From: CAXMST01 sp963793415
GTDB taxonomy: Bacteria > Actinomycetota > Thermoleophilia > Solirubrobacterales > 70-9
NCBI GenBank assembly: GCA_963793415.1
Contig: CAWCAC010000002.1
Span: 620,001 to 684,000, forward strand
DNA: 64,000 nt
Direction of reading: 5' to 3'
In this document: in pieces, positions 7,540-16,691 of the stretch
Layout of the letters: each line of letters starts with the position of its first letter
Position numbering within the stretch: the first letter of the stretch is position 1
The notes under the pieces: model-generated
Databases searched by the model: none
The model's input: the letters and a program-made list of their open reading frames with translations, nothing else
Told to the model about the DNA's origin: nothing
Translations under genes and position numbers: made by a program

Positions 7540-8637
7540 TCAGCGGGCGCTGCGGATCGCCTCGCGCAAGCGGGACGTGCCCGGCAGGCGATTCGGGTCA
7601 GCGAGCGCGATCCAGCGCACGCGCCCATCGCGAATCCCGGCGAGCGGCAGTCGTCGCGGCTGTGCAGCGTCGGCGAAGACCGCGGTCCGGCCGACCTCGA
7701 AGTGGCGCTCGAGCCCGAGACGCCGGACCGCCCGCCCGCGCTTCGCCCCGGGGCCGATGCCGGCGAAGGTGTGGCCGGGGTTCGTCGTCCGGATCAGCGC
7801 CGCCCCGCGCGGCGCTCCCCGGTCACGGTCACGGGCGCGCTTGTGGAAGTGGACGTGTAGCGAGGATCCGCCCTCGATGCACCAGCGCTGCGTGAAGCCC
7901 CCCCGCCGGCGAGGCGGGCCGAGCAGCCCGCGCACCTCGCCCGCTGCCATCCCGAGCCGGACGCGGCCGATGCGCCGCCGCTCGATCCGGCCGTCCGGGG
8001 CGATGCAGCGCTTGTAGCGGGGCTCGGAGGAGTAGACCTGCTCGCGCTCGGCGGGCGTGTCGACGAGCGCGCCGCAGATCGGGTCGGGGTCGGTCTCGAG
8101 CAGCACGATCGCGCCGCCGCCCCCGGTCGGCTCGAAGTAGGGGGCGTAGGCCGGAGGCACGTACGGGGTTGCGTCCATCGGCGTGCCGCCGAGCCTGAAG
8201 TTGGTCAGGTGAGCGCCGCCGATCCCCTTTGCCCGGTCGAAGAAGTAGCTGCCGTCCCAGTGCCAGAGCTCGGGCTCCGACCCCTGCACGATCGAGCCGG
8301 TCCAGTGGTCGTGCTGGAAATAGAAGCACTTGCTCGTCGCGGCGGCGACCCGGGCCGGCTCCTTCGAGAGGAAGTCGACGATCCCGAAGTCGGTCACGTT
8401 CTGGGCGGTCTTGTCGAACTCGACGCAGAACGGATCGGCGCCGGGGTCGGGGAAGTCCGTGCCCGTGCCGACGTCCTGGTTGACGCAGTTGAAGGGGTTC
8501 GAGCCGTCCCAGGGACCGACCGGCGTCGGCGTTCCCTGGGCAGCTGACGAGGCCGGCGAGGCAAGCCCGGCGATCGCCACGGCGATGGCCGCGAGTCCGC
8601 TCCACGAGCCGGTTCGGGATCTCCTGCGCCTGCTCAT
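7540..8637 (-). CDS. Secreted protein of unknown function
   Basis: 365 residues with a Sec signal peptide: Arg-rich n-region, hydrophobic LAAIAVAIAGLA, cleavage likely near SSAAQG (about 33-35). The mature part has scattered Cys and aromatic residues (CFYFQHDHWTGS, WHWDGSYFF, RYKRC) and an Arg-rich C-terminal half with a SmpA/OmlA-like phrase (GRVRLGMAAGEVRGLLG). I do not recognise a named family. ATG at 8637 is preceded by TACCGT (8648-8653) ten bases upstream; the gene is divergent from the Tat protein at 8693. Confidence 0.7.
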   Translation of the reverse strand: MSRRRRSRTGSWSGLAAIAVAIAGLASPASSAAQGTPTPVGPWDGSNPFNCVNQDVGTGTDFPDPGADPFCVEFDKTAQNVTDFGIVDFLSKEPARVAAATSKCFYFQHDHWTGSIVQGSEPELWHWDGSYFFDRAKGIGGAHLTNFRLGGTPMDATPYVPPAYAPYFEPTGGGGAIVLLETDPDPICGALVDTPAEREQVYSSEPRYKRCIAPDGRIERRRIGRVRLGMAAGEVRGLLGPPRRRGGFTQRWCIEGGSSLHVHFHKRARDRDRGAPRGAALIRTTNPGHTFAGIGPGAKRGRAVRRLGLERHFEVGRTAVFADAAQPRRLPLAGIRDGRVRWIALADPNRLPGTSRLREAIRSAR

Positions 8638-8679
8638 CCGGGCGCTCACGGTACCGGCGCCGCGCCGGTTTGGCGCTGG

Positions 8680-8685
8680 TAGCTT
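8680..8685 (+). promoter_or_regulatory. -10 element (TAGCTT), leaderless promoter of the Tat/GMC gene pair
   Basis: TAGCTT is seven bases before the GTG at 8693. With TACCGT on the other strand at 8648-8653 it makes a compact divergent promoter. Confidence 0.5.
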
Positions 8686-8692
8686 CGCGATC

Positions 8693-9373
8693 GTGGAGGT
8701 GCCCGGAACCCAGCTTTCGGAAGGGGCGATCAGGACCGGGCTCGCGGCGGAACTGTCGCGACGAGACCTCTTTCGCGGCGTCGGCGGGATCGGGCTGACG
8801 GCGCTCGTGGCAGGCGCGATCCCGGCGCTGGAGATGCTTGCCGACCCCGCGCCGGCGGCTGCGGCACCGGCCCTGGACGGAGCGCTCGAGGCGTTCTTCG
8901 ACACGATCATCCCCGGCCGCGTCGTCACCGCCACGCAGCTCGGCAGACCGGTCACCAAGGGCGCGATCCTCGGCGTCGATCCCGAGCCCGGCGCCGTCGA
9001 GGCGGACGCGCTGAAGCTCGCCAACGACGGCCGGATCGGATTCGCGGTCCTGGCCCCGGCCTTCGTCGCCGAGCTCGAGGCGCGAGCGCTGGCCGAGGGC
9101 GGGCCGATGCTCAGCCTCGACTACGCAGGGCGCGAGGCGGCTTGCATCGGCGGCCTGGCCTTCTCGAACCCGACCCGCACGATCTGGGAGGCGGCAGCGG
9201 CGATCCCGTTCACCGCCTTCTGTGCCGCCGCAAACACCGTCGACGCGACCGCTAATGACGCCGTCGGCTTCGAGGTCATGGGGCACCCGGGCACGGCGCC
9301 GCGCGGCTATCGCAATGCCTCCTACCGGCGCCGGCTCGCCCGCGAGCGGACCCGGAGCGGGAGCCTGCCCTGA
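8693..9373 (+). CDS. Tat-exported partner of GMC oxidoreductase
   Basis: 226-residue protein with a twin-arginine signal: SRRDLFRG (residues about 23-30), a hydrophobic stretch to about 50 and an Ala-rich cleavage region. The mature part (DGALEAFFDTIIPGR and so on) resembles small exported subunits found next to GMC-type dehydrogenases, in the manner of gluconate dehydrogenase subunit 3, though sequence similarity is only suggestive. TGATG joins it to the GMC gene. Role inferred: carries its FAD partner across the membrane or forms the dehydrogenase complex. GTG start chosen from the leaderless -10. Confidence 0.68.
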   Translation: MEVPGTQLSEGAIRTGLAAELSRRDLFRGVGGIGLTALVAGAIPALEMLADPAPAAAAPALDGALEAFFDTIIPGRVVTATQLGRPVTKGAILGVDPEPGAVEADALKLANDGRIGFAVLAPAFVAELEARALAEGGPMLSLDYAGREAACIGGLAFSNPTRTIWEAAAAIPFTAFCAAANTVDATANDAVGFEVMGHPGTAPRGYRNASYRRRLARERTRSGSLP

Positions 9374-11055
9374 TGGCCGGCGGGATCGAACGCGTCGACG
9401 TCTGCATCGTCGGATCCGGGTTCGGCGGCTCGATCGCGGCCTGGAGGCTGGCGGAGCTCTACACCGCGGCCGGCGAGGATCCGGGACGGATCGTCGTGCT
9501 CGAGCGCGGCCGCCGGTTCGGGCACACCGACTTCCGCCAGTCGATGGACATCGATCACCTCTCCTCCGTCTACGGGCTGATCCAGGGCCAGGGGGCGCAG
9601 GTCGTGCTCGGCAACCTCGTCGGCGGCGGCTCCAATCTCTATCTGGCCGCTTCGCTGCGGGCCCCGAGCGAGATCTTCGAGCGCCACGACCGCCATCCCG
9701 ACGACGGCCCCGCCCGACGCATGTGGCCCGAGCCGATCAGCCGCAGGAGCCTCGATCGTTTCTACCGACGCGCGGAGGCGGCGCTCCGGGTTCACCAGCC
9801 GAGCTGGCGCGAGGTCTCGAAGTCGGGCGGGCTCTGGGCGGCGGCGCTCGGCGACGCCGGATATACCTGCGACCGCGTCCCGGCCGCGATCGACCCGGGC
9901 CGCTGTGTCGATGCAAAGTGGTGCCACACGGGCTGCGTCTTCGGTGCCAAGAACACGGTCCTGACGAACTACCTCGGCGCGGCCGAGCGGGCCGGGGTCG
10001 GGATCCGCCCCTCACATCAAGTCGACTCGGTTGCGCTCTCGAACGCGCGCCCCTACCGCTACCGGGTCCGCGGCGTCCGGGTCGATCCCGACAGCAAGCA
10101 ACCGAGCGACGCCTTCCGGGAGATCGAGTGCAAGGTCCTGATCCTCGCCGCGGGCGCGATGGGCTCGCCGCCGATCCTGATGCGCTCGCGCCCGGCGCTG
10201 CCAGGCCTCTCGCCGCATCTCGGCAAGCACCTGGGCTCGAACGGGGACCACATCGCCGCCGCCGAGTTCTCGCGCAAGCGGGTCCGGAAGGTGCTTGGCC
10301 TCGACTACGACGACTTCTACAAGGGCAAGCCGATCACGACGATGACCTACGACTTCTATGCCGGCAGGCGCGGGCGCCGGCACGACGGCACCCGGTTCAC
10401 GCTGCAGGAGATCTTCCTCAGCCAACTGACCAACTTCCTCTACGACGACGGCCGCGGCGACGGCTCCGAGCCTTCCTGGTGGGGTCGCGAGAAGAAGCGC
10501 TCGATCTCGACCTGGAGCCGCCACATCGAGCTGTTGGCGATGGTCGAGGACACCAACGACGGCGAGTTCCTGGCGCCGCCGCCGACCGGCAACGGTCACG
10601 TGCAGCCGAATGGTGGGCCGATCGGGATCGGGACGTTCACCTATCGCCTCTCGCCGCAGTCGATCCGGGTCCGGGAGAAGGCGAACGAAGCGATGCGCTC
10701 GATCGTCGAGCGCAAGGGGATCGGCCGCTTCCTCGAGCTGAAGGAGACCGAGGGCGCCTACGTGGCGCACCCGCTCGGTGGCTGCCGGATGGCGGACGAG
10801 ATCGGCCACGGGGTGACCGGCGACCGCTGCGAGGTTTTCGGCTACGAGGGGCTCTTCTGCATGGACTCGTCGGCGATCCCGACCAGCCTCGGCGTCAACC
10901 CCTCGCTGACGATCTCGGCGGTCTGCGAGCGCGCCGCCGCGGCACTGACCCGGCGCGGCGCCGACTTCGGCCTGCCCGCCCGGCCCGGCGGGTTCCGGCA
11001 CCGGACACCGCCGGCGAGGGTCGGGCCGCACCTCGAGCCTATGGCGGCCCGTTAG
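9373..11055 (+). CDS. GMC-family FAD oxidoreductase (cholesterol-oxidase-like)
   Basis: 560 residues. The FAD-binding dinucleotide motif is VCIVGSGFGGSIAA at 9-22; the second FAD segment is VLGNLVGGGSNLYLAAS near 75-90; the C-terminal GMC block has HPLGGCRMAD and the FAD/substrate segment MDSSAIPTSLGVNPSLTISA. No signal peptide is present, so export, if any, would depend on the Tat-signalled protein encoded immediately upstream (1-base TGATG overlap). It oxidises an alcohol group, sterol or sugar-like; the substrate cannot be told. Confidence 0.85.
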   Translation: MAGGIERVDVCIVGSGFGGSIAAWRLAELYTAAGEDPGRIVVLERGRRFGHTDFRQSMDIDHLSSVYGLIQGQGAQVVLGNLVGGGSNLYLAASLRAPSEIFERHDRHPDDGPARRMWPEPISRRSLDRFYRRAEAALRVHQPSWREVSKSGGLWAAALGDAGYTCDRVPAAIDPGRCVDAKWCHTGCVFGAKNTVLTNYLGAAERAGVGIRPSHQVDSVALSNARPYRYRVRGVRVDPDSKQPSDAFREIECKVLILAAGAMGSPPILMRSRPALPGLSPHLGKHLGSNGDHIAAAEFSRKRVRKVLGLDYDDFYKGKPITTMTYDFYAGRRGRRHDGTRFTLQEIFLSQLTNFLYDDGRGDGSEPSWWGREKKRSISTWSRHIELLAMVEDTNDGEFLAPPPTGNGHVQPNGGPIGIGTFTYRLSPQSIRVREKANEAMRSIVERKGIGRFLELKETEGAYVAHPLGGCRMADEIGHGVTGDRCEVFGYEGLFCMDSSAIPTSLGVNPSLTISAVCERAAAALTRRGADFGLPARPGGFRHRTPPARVGPHLEPMAAR

Positions 11056-11092
11056 CGGGCGGACCCGCTGCTAGCCTCAGCGAGGTCGCCCG

Positions 11093-11158
11093 ATGACTGA
11101 CGACGACCTCCCTCGAAGTATCAGCTTCGGCTCCCGGTTTCGCGGGGGCTGTGAATGA
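11093..11158 (+). CDS. Possible 21-residue leader peptide before the CNNM gene
   Basis: An ATG reading frame of 21 codons (starts MTDDDLPR, ends GGCE) stops in the ATGA that begins the CNNM gene, so ribosomes leaving it could re-initiate there. A -10 candidate TAGCCT lies at 11071-11076. Codon content gives no independent support, so it may be fortuitous. Confidence 0.3.
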   Translation: MTDDDLPRSISFGSRFRGGCE

Positions 11159-12474
11159 CGGCGCTCGCACTCGCAGCGCTGCTGGTCCTCGTGCTGCTCA
11201 ACGGGTTCTTCGTTGCGTCCGAGTTCGCCCTGGTCCGCGCCCGCCGCGGCCGGATCGAGACGCTCGCCCAGGAGGGCGCCCGCGGCGCCGACGCGGTGCT
11301 CGTGCAGCTCGACTCGATCGACCGCTATCTGGCCGCCTGCCAGCTCGGGATCACGATGGCGTCGCTCGGCATCGGCTTCCTCGGCGAGCCCGCGATCGCC
11401 TCGCTGCTCGAGCCGCTGTTCGAAGGCCCGCTCGAGCACGGCGCCGCGACGGCGATCTCGCTGATCCTCGCCTTCACGATCGCGACCGCCCTCCACATCA
11501 CGGTCGGCGAGCAGGTCCCGAAGATGGTCGCGATCAACCGGGCCGAGAACATCGCGCGAGCGCTGGCAGCGCCGCTGCATCTGTTCCGGGGCGTCTCGGC
11601 GCCCTTCACCTGGGCGCTGTCGACGGCATCCAACGCGATGGTGCGCCTGTTCGGCGTCGATCCGGAGCGGATCGAGGAGCATCACGACGCCGACGACCTC
11701 CGCGCCCTGATCCTGGCCTCCGGCAGCCAGGGCGACATCGAGGAGAACGAGGCGACGATGCTGCACGGCGTCTTCCACCTGCACGAGCAGGAGGCGCGCG
11801 AGGTGATGACTCCGATCCCCGCCGTCGTCACCGTCGACACCTCGGCGACCGTCGAGGACGCGCTGCAGCGGTGTGTCTCATCCGGTCACACCAGGCTGGT
11901 CGTGATCGAGGACGACAACCCGGACCGGGTCCGCGGCGTCATCCACAACAACTCCGTCGCCCGCCTCTACATGAACGCCGGCGCCGACGCCTCGATCGAA
12001 CCCGCAATCCGCGACGCCCCAATCGTGCCCGAGACGAAGCCGCTCGACGACCTGCTCGCCGAGCTCCAGCGTCAGCGCAGCTCGATGGCGGTCGTCGTCG
12101 ACGAGTACGGCCGCACGGTCGGGATCGCTACCGTCGAGGACATCCTCGAGGAGGTCGTCGGCGAGATCGAGGACGAGACCGACCCACGCGCCGACTCGGT
12201 GCGGCGGCTCACCGACGGCGACTGGTACGTCCGCGGACATGTCTCGCTCGGCGATCTCGAGGACGCCGGGATCGAGCTTCCGGTCGAGACCGACGCCTAC
12301 AACTCGATTGGCGGCTACGTCTTCAGCGAGCTCGGGCGGCTGCCGAAGCGCGGCGACGAGATCTCCGCCGACGGCCACACGATCCGGGTCGAGTCGGTTC
12401 GCGAGAACCGGATCGTCGCGCTGCGGATCCACGCCAACGCCCCGGGGTCCGAGCGCTCACCCTCCGAGGAGTAG
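11155..12474 (+). CDS. CNNM/CorC-HlyC family membrane transporter protein
   Basis: 439 residues: an N-terminal DUF21/CNNM transmembrane domain (about 1-190, with the NGFFVASEFALV first helix and GITMASLGIGFLGEPA), a pair of CBS domains (about 205-335, EVMTPIPAVVTVD and VVDEYGRTVGIATVED), and a C-terminal CorC_HlyC domain (about 345-425). The family handles Mg2+ or Na+ and is often mislabelled haemolysin. ATG overlaps a short upstream frame by ATGA. Confidence 0.88.
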   Translation: MTALALAALLVLVLLNGFFVASEFALVRARRGRIETLAQEGARGADAVLVQLDSIDRYLAACQLGITMASLGIGFLGEPAIASLLEPLFEGPLEHGAATAISLILAFTIATALHITVGEQVPKMVAINRAENIARALAAPLHLFRGVSAPFTWALSTASNAMVRLFGVDPERIEEHHDADDLRALILASGSQGDIEENEATMLHGVFHLHEQEAREVMTPIPAVVTVDTSATVEDALQRCVSSGHTRLVVIEDDNPDRVRGVIHNNSVARLYMNAGADASIEPAIRDAPIVPETKPLDDLLAELQRQRSSMAVVVDEYGRTVGIATVEDILEEVVGEIEDETDPRADSVRRLTDGDWYVRGHVSLGDLEDAGIELPVETDAYNSIGGYVFSELGRLPKRGDEISADGHTIRVESVRENRIVALRIHANAPGSERSPSEE

Positions 12475-12574
12475 GGGATGCCCGCACTTTGCGGGGTTCG
12501 CGGCGGCGAGCTTCCGTCCGTGACCGGTCATAGCCTCGGTTGCGGTCAGTGGCGCAATAGGAGGAGGGCCCGAT

Positions 12575-12880
12575 ATGTGGGAAGTCCGGTTGAGCGAGAA
12601 GCAGCTGGAGGTCCTCAAGGCCCTGCTGCGCTCCGAGGATCAGCTCGGCCCGGCCTTGTCCCGCGCGCTCGATGCGCTCGAGCTCGCGCGCTGGGACGAA
12701 CTGCCGGAGGCCGGGTTGCCCTGGCAGGAGATCGAGGACAACGCCCGCGAACAGGGCGTCTCCGAGGCCGATGTCGTCTGGGACCTGTGCGGGCAGCGTG
12801 CCCGTCACCGCCCCGCCACGGCGCTGCTCGAGAGCGGTGCGATCGACGGCGCCGAGCAGGCGCCCGCCAAGGGCAGCTGA
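12575..12880 (+). CDS. Small conserved-looking cytosolic protein
   Basis: 101 residues, acidic and helical, with no signal or membrane segment and no family I recognise. A strong Shine-Dalgarno (AGGAGGAGGG, around 12560) precedes the ATG, and third-position GC is high throughout, so I take it as real. Confidence 0.65.
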   Translation: MWEVRLSEKQLEVLKALLRSEDQLGPALSRALDALELARWDELPEAGLPWQEIEDNAREQGVSEADVVWDLCGQRARHRPATALLESGAIDGAEQAPAKGS

Positions 12881-12888
12881 GCGCGACC

Positions 12889-12912
12889 GCCGACCGCCCG
12901 GCGGCGGTCGGC
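12889..12912. terminator. Hairpin between convergent genes
   Basis: GCCGACCGCC-CGGC-GGCGGTCGGC is a perfect 10-bp stem with a 4-base loop, placed between the stops of two converging genes; no T-run on either side. Confidence 0.6.
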
Positions 12913-12919
12913 ACCGGGC

Positions 12920-13747
12920 TCAGTCGTAGGTGTAGAAGCCTGCTCCGCTCTTGCGGCCGAGCTTGCCCTCGTCGAGCATCGTCCGCAACAGCTGGGGCGG
13001 GCCTTGATAGGCCTCGCCGCTCTCGGCGATCAGCGAGTCGCCGATCGCGACGGAGACATCGAGCCCGATGAAGTCGAGCAGCTTCAGCGGTCCCATCGGA
13101 TGACCGGTGCCGAGCGTCATGCACGAGTCGACGCCCTCCGGCTCCATGCCGCTCGCCTCGAGGAAGCGAACCGCGTCGAACAGATACGGGAACAGCAGCC
13201 GGTTGACGACGAAGCCGGCGCTGTCAGGGACCTCGATGCCGGTCTTGCCGAGCGCCGCCGAGAAGGCCCGCGCCCGATCGGCGACGCCGTCGCCGAGCGT
13301 CTCGGGCAGGCAGAGCTCGATCAGGTTCATGCGAGTGACCGGGTTGAAGACATGGAGCCCGTAGAAGCGCTCCGGGGCCCCGATGTCGTTGGCGAGCGCG
13401 GCGATGTTGAGCGAGGAGGAGGTGGTCGCGAGGTCGGCGTCGGGGCAGGTCTCGGCGAGCGTCTTGTGCAGCGCGACCTTGGCGTCGTGGTCCTCCACGA
13501 TCGCCTCGGCGATCAGATCGCAGCCGGCGAGCTCGGCCGGGTCGATCGTCACCTTCAGCTTCGAGGCGTCGCCGCCTTCGAGCTTGCGGCAGAGCTTGTC
13601 GACCTGCTCCTCCGCCCGGAAGGCAGAGGTGTCGCTGCGCGCCAGCAGGCGGACTTCACCGAGGGTTGTCGCCGCTGCCGCAAGTCCGGCAGCGATTGCT
13701 CCACTGCCGGCCACGGCAGGGCTGAGATAGCCGTTGGGGGTGCTCAT
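12920..13747 (-). CDS. 3-hydroxyacyl-CoA (3-hydroxybutyryl-CoA) dehydrogenase
   Basis: 275 residues, the usual length for single-domain-pair HBD. The NAD motif is VAGSGAIAAG near the N-terminus, followed by EAIVEDHDAK, the catalytic His in FYGLHVFNPV, and the C-terminal dimerisation domain (GFVVNRLLFPYL, GTGHPMGPLKLLDFIGLD). It oxidises L-3-hydroxyacyl-CoA or reduces acetoacetyl-CoA in fatty-acid or butyrate metabolism. No partner genes for beta-oxidation are adjacent. Confidence 0.9.
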   Translation of the reverse strand: MSTPNGYLSPAVAGSGAIAAGLAAAATTLGEVRLLARSDTSAFRAEEQVDKLCRKLEGGDASKLKVTIDPAELAGCDLIAEAIVEDHDAKVALHKTLAETCPDADLATTSSSLNIAALANDIGAPERFYGLHVFNPVTRMNLIELCLPETLGDGVADRARAFSAALGKTGIEVPDSAGFVVNRLLFPYLFDAVRFLEASGMEPEGVDSCMTLGTGHPMGPLKLLDFIGLDVSVAIGDSLIAESGEAYQGPPQLLRTMLDEGKLGRKSGAGFYTYD

Positions 13748-13809
13748 GAGGGCGGGTTGGTATCACGGCGGGCCATCGCGGTGCGCCGCGAGTGGCCTCG
13801 CAGGCGCGG

Positions 13810-14301
13810 TCAGGAGCCGATCGGAGCCCGGACGCGCTCCATCTGCCGGACCCGCTCGGTGTGCGCGTCGAGCAGATCGCGCCCGGTCGTGAAGAAATCG
13901 AGCAGGATCTGCAGATCAGCGGCCGAGTACTCCTCGAGGATCTGTGCCCCGTCCTCGTTCAGGGGCCCGTAGATCCGCTCGCAGCTCTCGTTGCCGGCCT
14001 CCGTCAGCTCGACGAGCACCTTGCGGCGGTCGCTCGGGTCGGCCGAGCGGCGCGCCAACCCGGCCCGCTCGAGCCGGTCGATCGCGGTCGTCACCGCGCC
14101 GCTGGAGAGCCCGGTAACCGCGGCGAGCCTGCCCGCGGTGACGCTGCCCTCGCGCTCGATCACGTCGAGGCAGCGCCCGTCGGTCTTGTTGACGCCCATC
14201 CGCTCGCAGGCGGCCTCGTCGAGGACTTCGGTCGCCGTCTGCTGCTCGCGGAAGGCGAGGAAGATGGCGCCGATCAGTTCCTCTCTCGACTCTCTCGACA
14301 T
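13810..14301 (-). CDS. MarR-family transcriptional regulator
   Basis: 163-residue winged-helix repressor. The recognition-helix region is VTAGRLAAVTGLSSGAVTTA and the wing has RRSADPSDRRKVLVELT, the typical DxRxx basic patch. ATG at 14301 is used because upstream in-frame sequence enters the divergent MMPL gene. It faces an MMPL exporter across 112 bp, the usual arrangement for a repressor that controls its own gene and an efflux pump. Confidence 0.88.
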   Translation of the reverse strand: MSRESREELIGAIFLAFREQQTATEVLDEAACERMGVNKTDGRCLDVIEREGSVTAGRLAAVTGLSSGAVTTAIDRLERAGLARRSADPSDRRKVLVELTEAGNESCERIYGPLNEDGAQILEEYSAADLQILLDFFTTGRDLLDAHTERVRQMERVRAPIGS

Positions 14302-14350
14302 TCGAAATACTCTCTCTGTAAGATTCCCGCCGTTCGAAAGATTGTAACCG
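14301..14350. promoter_or_regulatory. AT-rich divergent control region with repeated TTCGAAA
   Basis: TTCGAAATAC (14301-14310) and TTCGAAAGAT (14333-14342) are each followed by TGTAA at 14317-14321 and 14343-14347. The palindromic TTCGAA cores are 32 bp apart, about three helical turns, and are a plausible operator for the MarR regulator. Spacing relative to exact promoters is unresolved. Confidence 0.45.
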
Positions 14351-14413
14351 GCCGCACCAGGGGGCACCGCCGGTAGTAACCCGCAGCCAACGCCAAAGCC
14401 CACGGGAGGGCCA

Positions 14414-16615
14414 ATGCTCAAGTCGATCTCCTCGTTCGCAACCGGTCGTCGCTCGAAGTTCGTGGTCGTCGCCTTCTGGGTCCTGCTCGCCTTTGCCCTG
14501 TCGCCCCTGCAGAGCAAGCTGGCCGACGTCACCGTCGACGAGAACCGCGCCTACCTCCCCGCCTCGGCCGAGTCGACCGAGGTCGACAAGCTGATCGACG
14601 AGCGGTTCTCCTCCGGGCGCGAGGTCGATGCGGTGATCGCGTTCCAGAACGAGGACGGGATCAGCGCCGCCGACCGGAAGACGATCGCGGCCGAGGCGAA
14701 GGAGATCTGCGAGTCGGACGAGATGATCTCCCTGCTCGCCGTGATCGATCCTTACGAGGGGCCGGTCTGCGGCAACGTCGCCGGCGCGGACGCGCCCGCG
14801 AACGGCGATGCCAAGGGCGCCGCCGCCTCCGCGGGACAGCAGGCACAGCAGGGCCCGCAGAGCGTGTCCGACGACGGCACGGTCGCCCTGATGCTCGTCC
14901 GCACCAACGCCGACGACTCCGAGGACATCCAGGCCAACGTCGACGCCCTGCGTGAGATCGTGCCGGCGGCCGACGCCCCGGGGCTGCACGCGTACGTGAG
15001 CGGCATCGCCGGCGTCGTCGCCGACTCGACCGAGGTCTTCGAGTCGATAGACGGGACCCTGCTGCTCGTCACCGTCTCCCTCGTCCTGATCCTGCTGCTC
15101 GCGATCTATCGATCGCCGGTGATCGCGCTGGTACCGCTGATCGTCGTCGCCTTCGCCTACATGATCGCCGCCGCGGCGACCTACGGGCTCGTCGAGTCCG
15201 GTGTCTTCGACGTCAACTCGCAGACGACGAGCCTTTTGATCGTGCTGATGTTCGGGGCCGGCACCGACTACGCCCTGCTCATAGTCAGCCGATATCGCGA
15301 AGAGCTCCGCCACATAGAGGACAAGCACGAGGCGATGGCGCGGGCGACCGAACGGACGGCACCCGCGATCCTCTCGGCCGGCGGCACGGTCGTCGCGGCG
15401 ATGATGGTGCTGACCCTCGCCGACATGCGCTCGACCCAGACGATGGGGCCGGTCCTGGCGCTTGGCGTCCTGATCATGCTCGCCGCGGGGCTGACGCTGC
15501 TGCCGGCGATCCTCGCGATCCTCGGCCGACGCTCGTTCTGGCCCTCGATCCCACGCCTCAACAGCGAGCAGCGCCGCCCGGTCGGGGTCTGGCGCAAGGT
15601 CGGCCACTTCGTTCACGAGCACTCGGTCATGGTCATGGTCACGGTGATCCTCGTGCTGGTCGCCGGCGCGCTGGGCGGCCTCAAGGATCGCGGCTCGATC
15701 GACTTCGGCGAGGGATTTCGCGAGAAGCCCGACTCGGTTCTCGGACAGGACGTGATCGAGCAGAACCTCGACGGCGGCGCAACCGGCCTGACGAACGTTC
15801 TCGTCGACTCCGACCCGGCGACTGTCGAGAGCGTCAGCACCGCGATCGGCGAACTGGAGGGCGTCGCGTCCGTGGTTCCGGCCGACGTATCGAACGACGG
15901 CAAGCTGCAGCAACTGGACGTCACCCTCAGCTACGACCCGTACTCGGACGAGTCCTCGGAGCTGGTCACGCCGATGCGCGAGACGGCAGTGGAGGCGGCC
16001 GACGGGGCAACGGCTCTCGTCGGCGGAGTCAGCGCCCAGAACTTCGACACGCAGGAGACGGTCCGCGACGACGCGAAGCTGATCGTGCCGCTGATCCTGA
16101 TCCTGATCTTCGTGATCCTCTCGATCCTGTTGCGGGCGCTGGTTGCGCCGCTGTACCTGGTCGGGACCGTGGTGCTCTCGTACGCGTTCGCGGTCGGCGC
16201 CACGGCGCTGATCTTCACCGAGCTGTTCAACCAGCCCGACACCGATCCCGGTCTGGCGACCTTCGCGTTCATATTCCTGGTTGCCCTCGGGGTCGACTAC
16301 AACATCTTCCTGATCAGTCGGATCAGGGAGGAGGCGGCCTTCCAGGAGACGAAGGAGGCAGTCATCTCCGGCCTCGAGAAGACGGGCGGCGTGATCACCA
16401 GCGCCGGGCTGATCCTCGCCGGCACCTTCGGGGCGCTGATGGCGCTGCCGCTCGAGACGCTGTTCCAGATCGGGTTCACGGTCGCCTTCGGGTTGCTGAT
16501 TGACACCTTCGTGATCCGGACGCTGCTCGTTCCGGCGATCGCCTTCAAGCTCGGCGAGCGCAACTGGTGGCCTTCGAAGATCAGCCACGACGCGCAGAGG
16601 GCGCCCGGCGAGTAG
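14414..16615 (+). CDS. MMPL-family (RND-type) exporter
   Basis: 733 residues, with the two-fold RND layout: one N-terminal helix, a large periplasmic-side loop (about 35-210), five to six helices containing GAGTDYALLIVSRYREEL, a second loop (about 410-550), and five to six helices with ALGVDYNIFLISRIREE. The Asp-Tyr pairs in these helices are the proton-relay signature. MMPL proteins move lipids, siderophores or hydrophobic compounds to the cell surface. GGGAGGG precedes the ATG. Probably regulated by the divergent MarR protein. Confidence 0.9.
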   Translation: MLKSISSFATGRRSKFVVVAFWVLLAFALSPLQSKLADVTVDENRAYLPASAESTEVDKLIDERFSSGREVDAVIAFQNEDGISAADRKTIAAEAKEICESDEMISLLAVIDPYEGPVCGNVAGADAPANGDAKGAAASAGQQAQQGPQSVSDDGTVALMLVRTNADDSEDIQANVDALREIVPAADAPGLHAYVSGIAGVVADSTEVFESIDGTLLLVTVSLVLILLLAIYRSPVIALVPLIVVAFAYMIAAAATYGLVESGVFDVNSQTTSLLIVLMFGAGTDYALLIVSRYREELRHIEDKHEAMARATERTAPAILSAGGTVVAAMMVLTLADMRSTQTMGPVLALGVLIMLAAGLTLLPAILAILGRRSFWPSIPRLNSEQRRPVGVWRKVGHFVHEHSVMVMVTVILVLVAGALGGLKDRGSIDFGEGFREKPDSVLGQDVIEQNLDGGATGLTNVLVDSDPATVESVSTAIGELEGVASVVPADVSNDGKLQQLDVTLSYDPYSDESSELVTPMRETAVEAADGATALVGGVSAQNFDTQETVRDDAKLIVPLILILIFVILSILLRALVAPLYLVGTVVLSYAFAVGATALIFTELFNQPDTDPGLATFAFIFLVALGVDYNIFLISRIREEAAFQETKEAVISGLEKTGGVITSAGLILAGTFGALMALPLETLFQIGFTVAFGLLIDTFVIRTLLVPAIAFKLGERNWWPSKISHDAQRAPGE

Positions 16616-16691
16616 CGCGGTCGCCGCTTGCGGCGCCGGCCGCCGGCCCCTAGTCTGCGGCTCCGCTCCGGACGCGGGGCGGAGGCGACGA

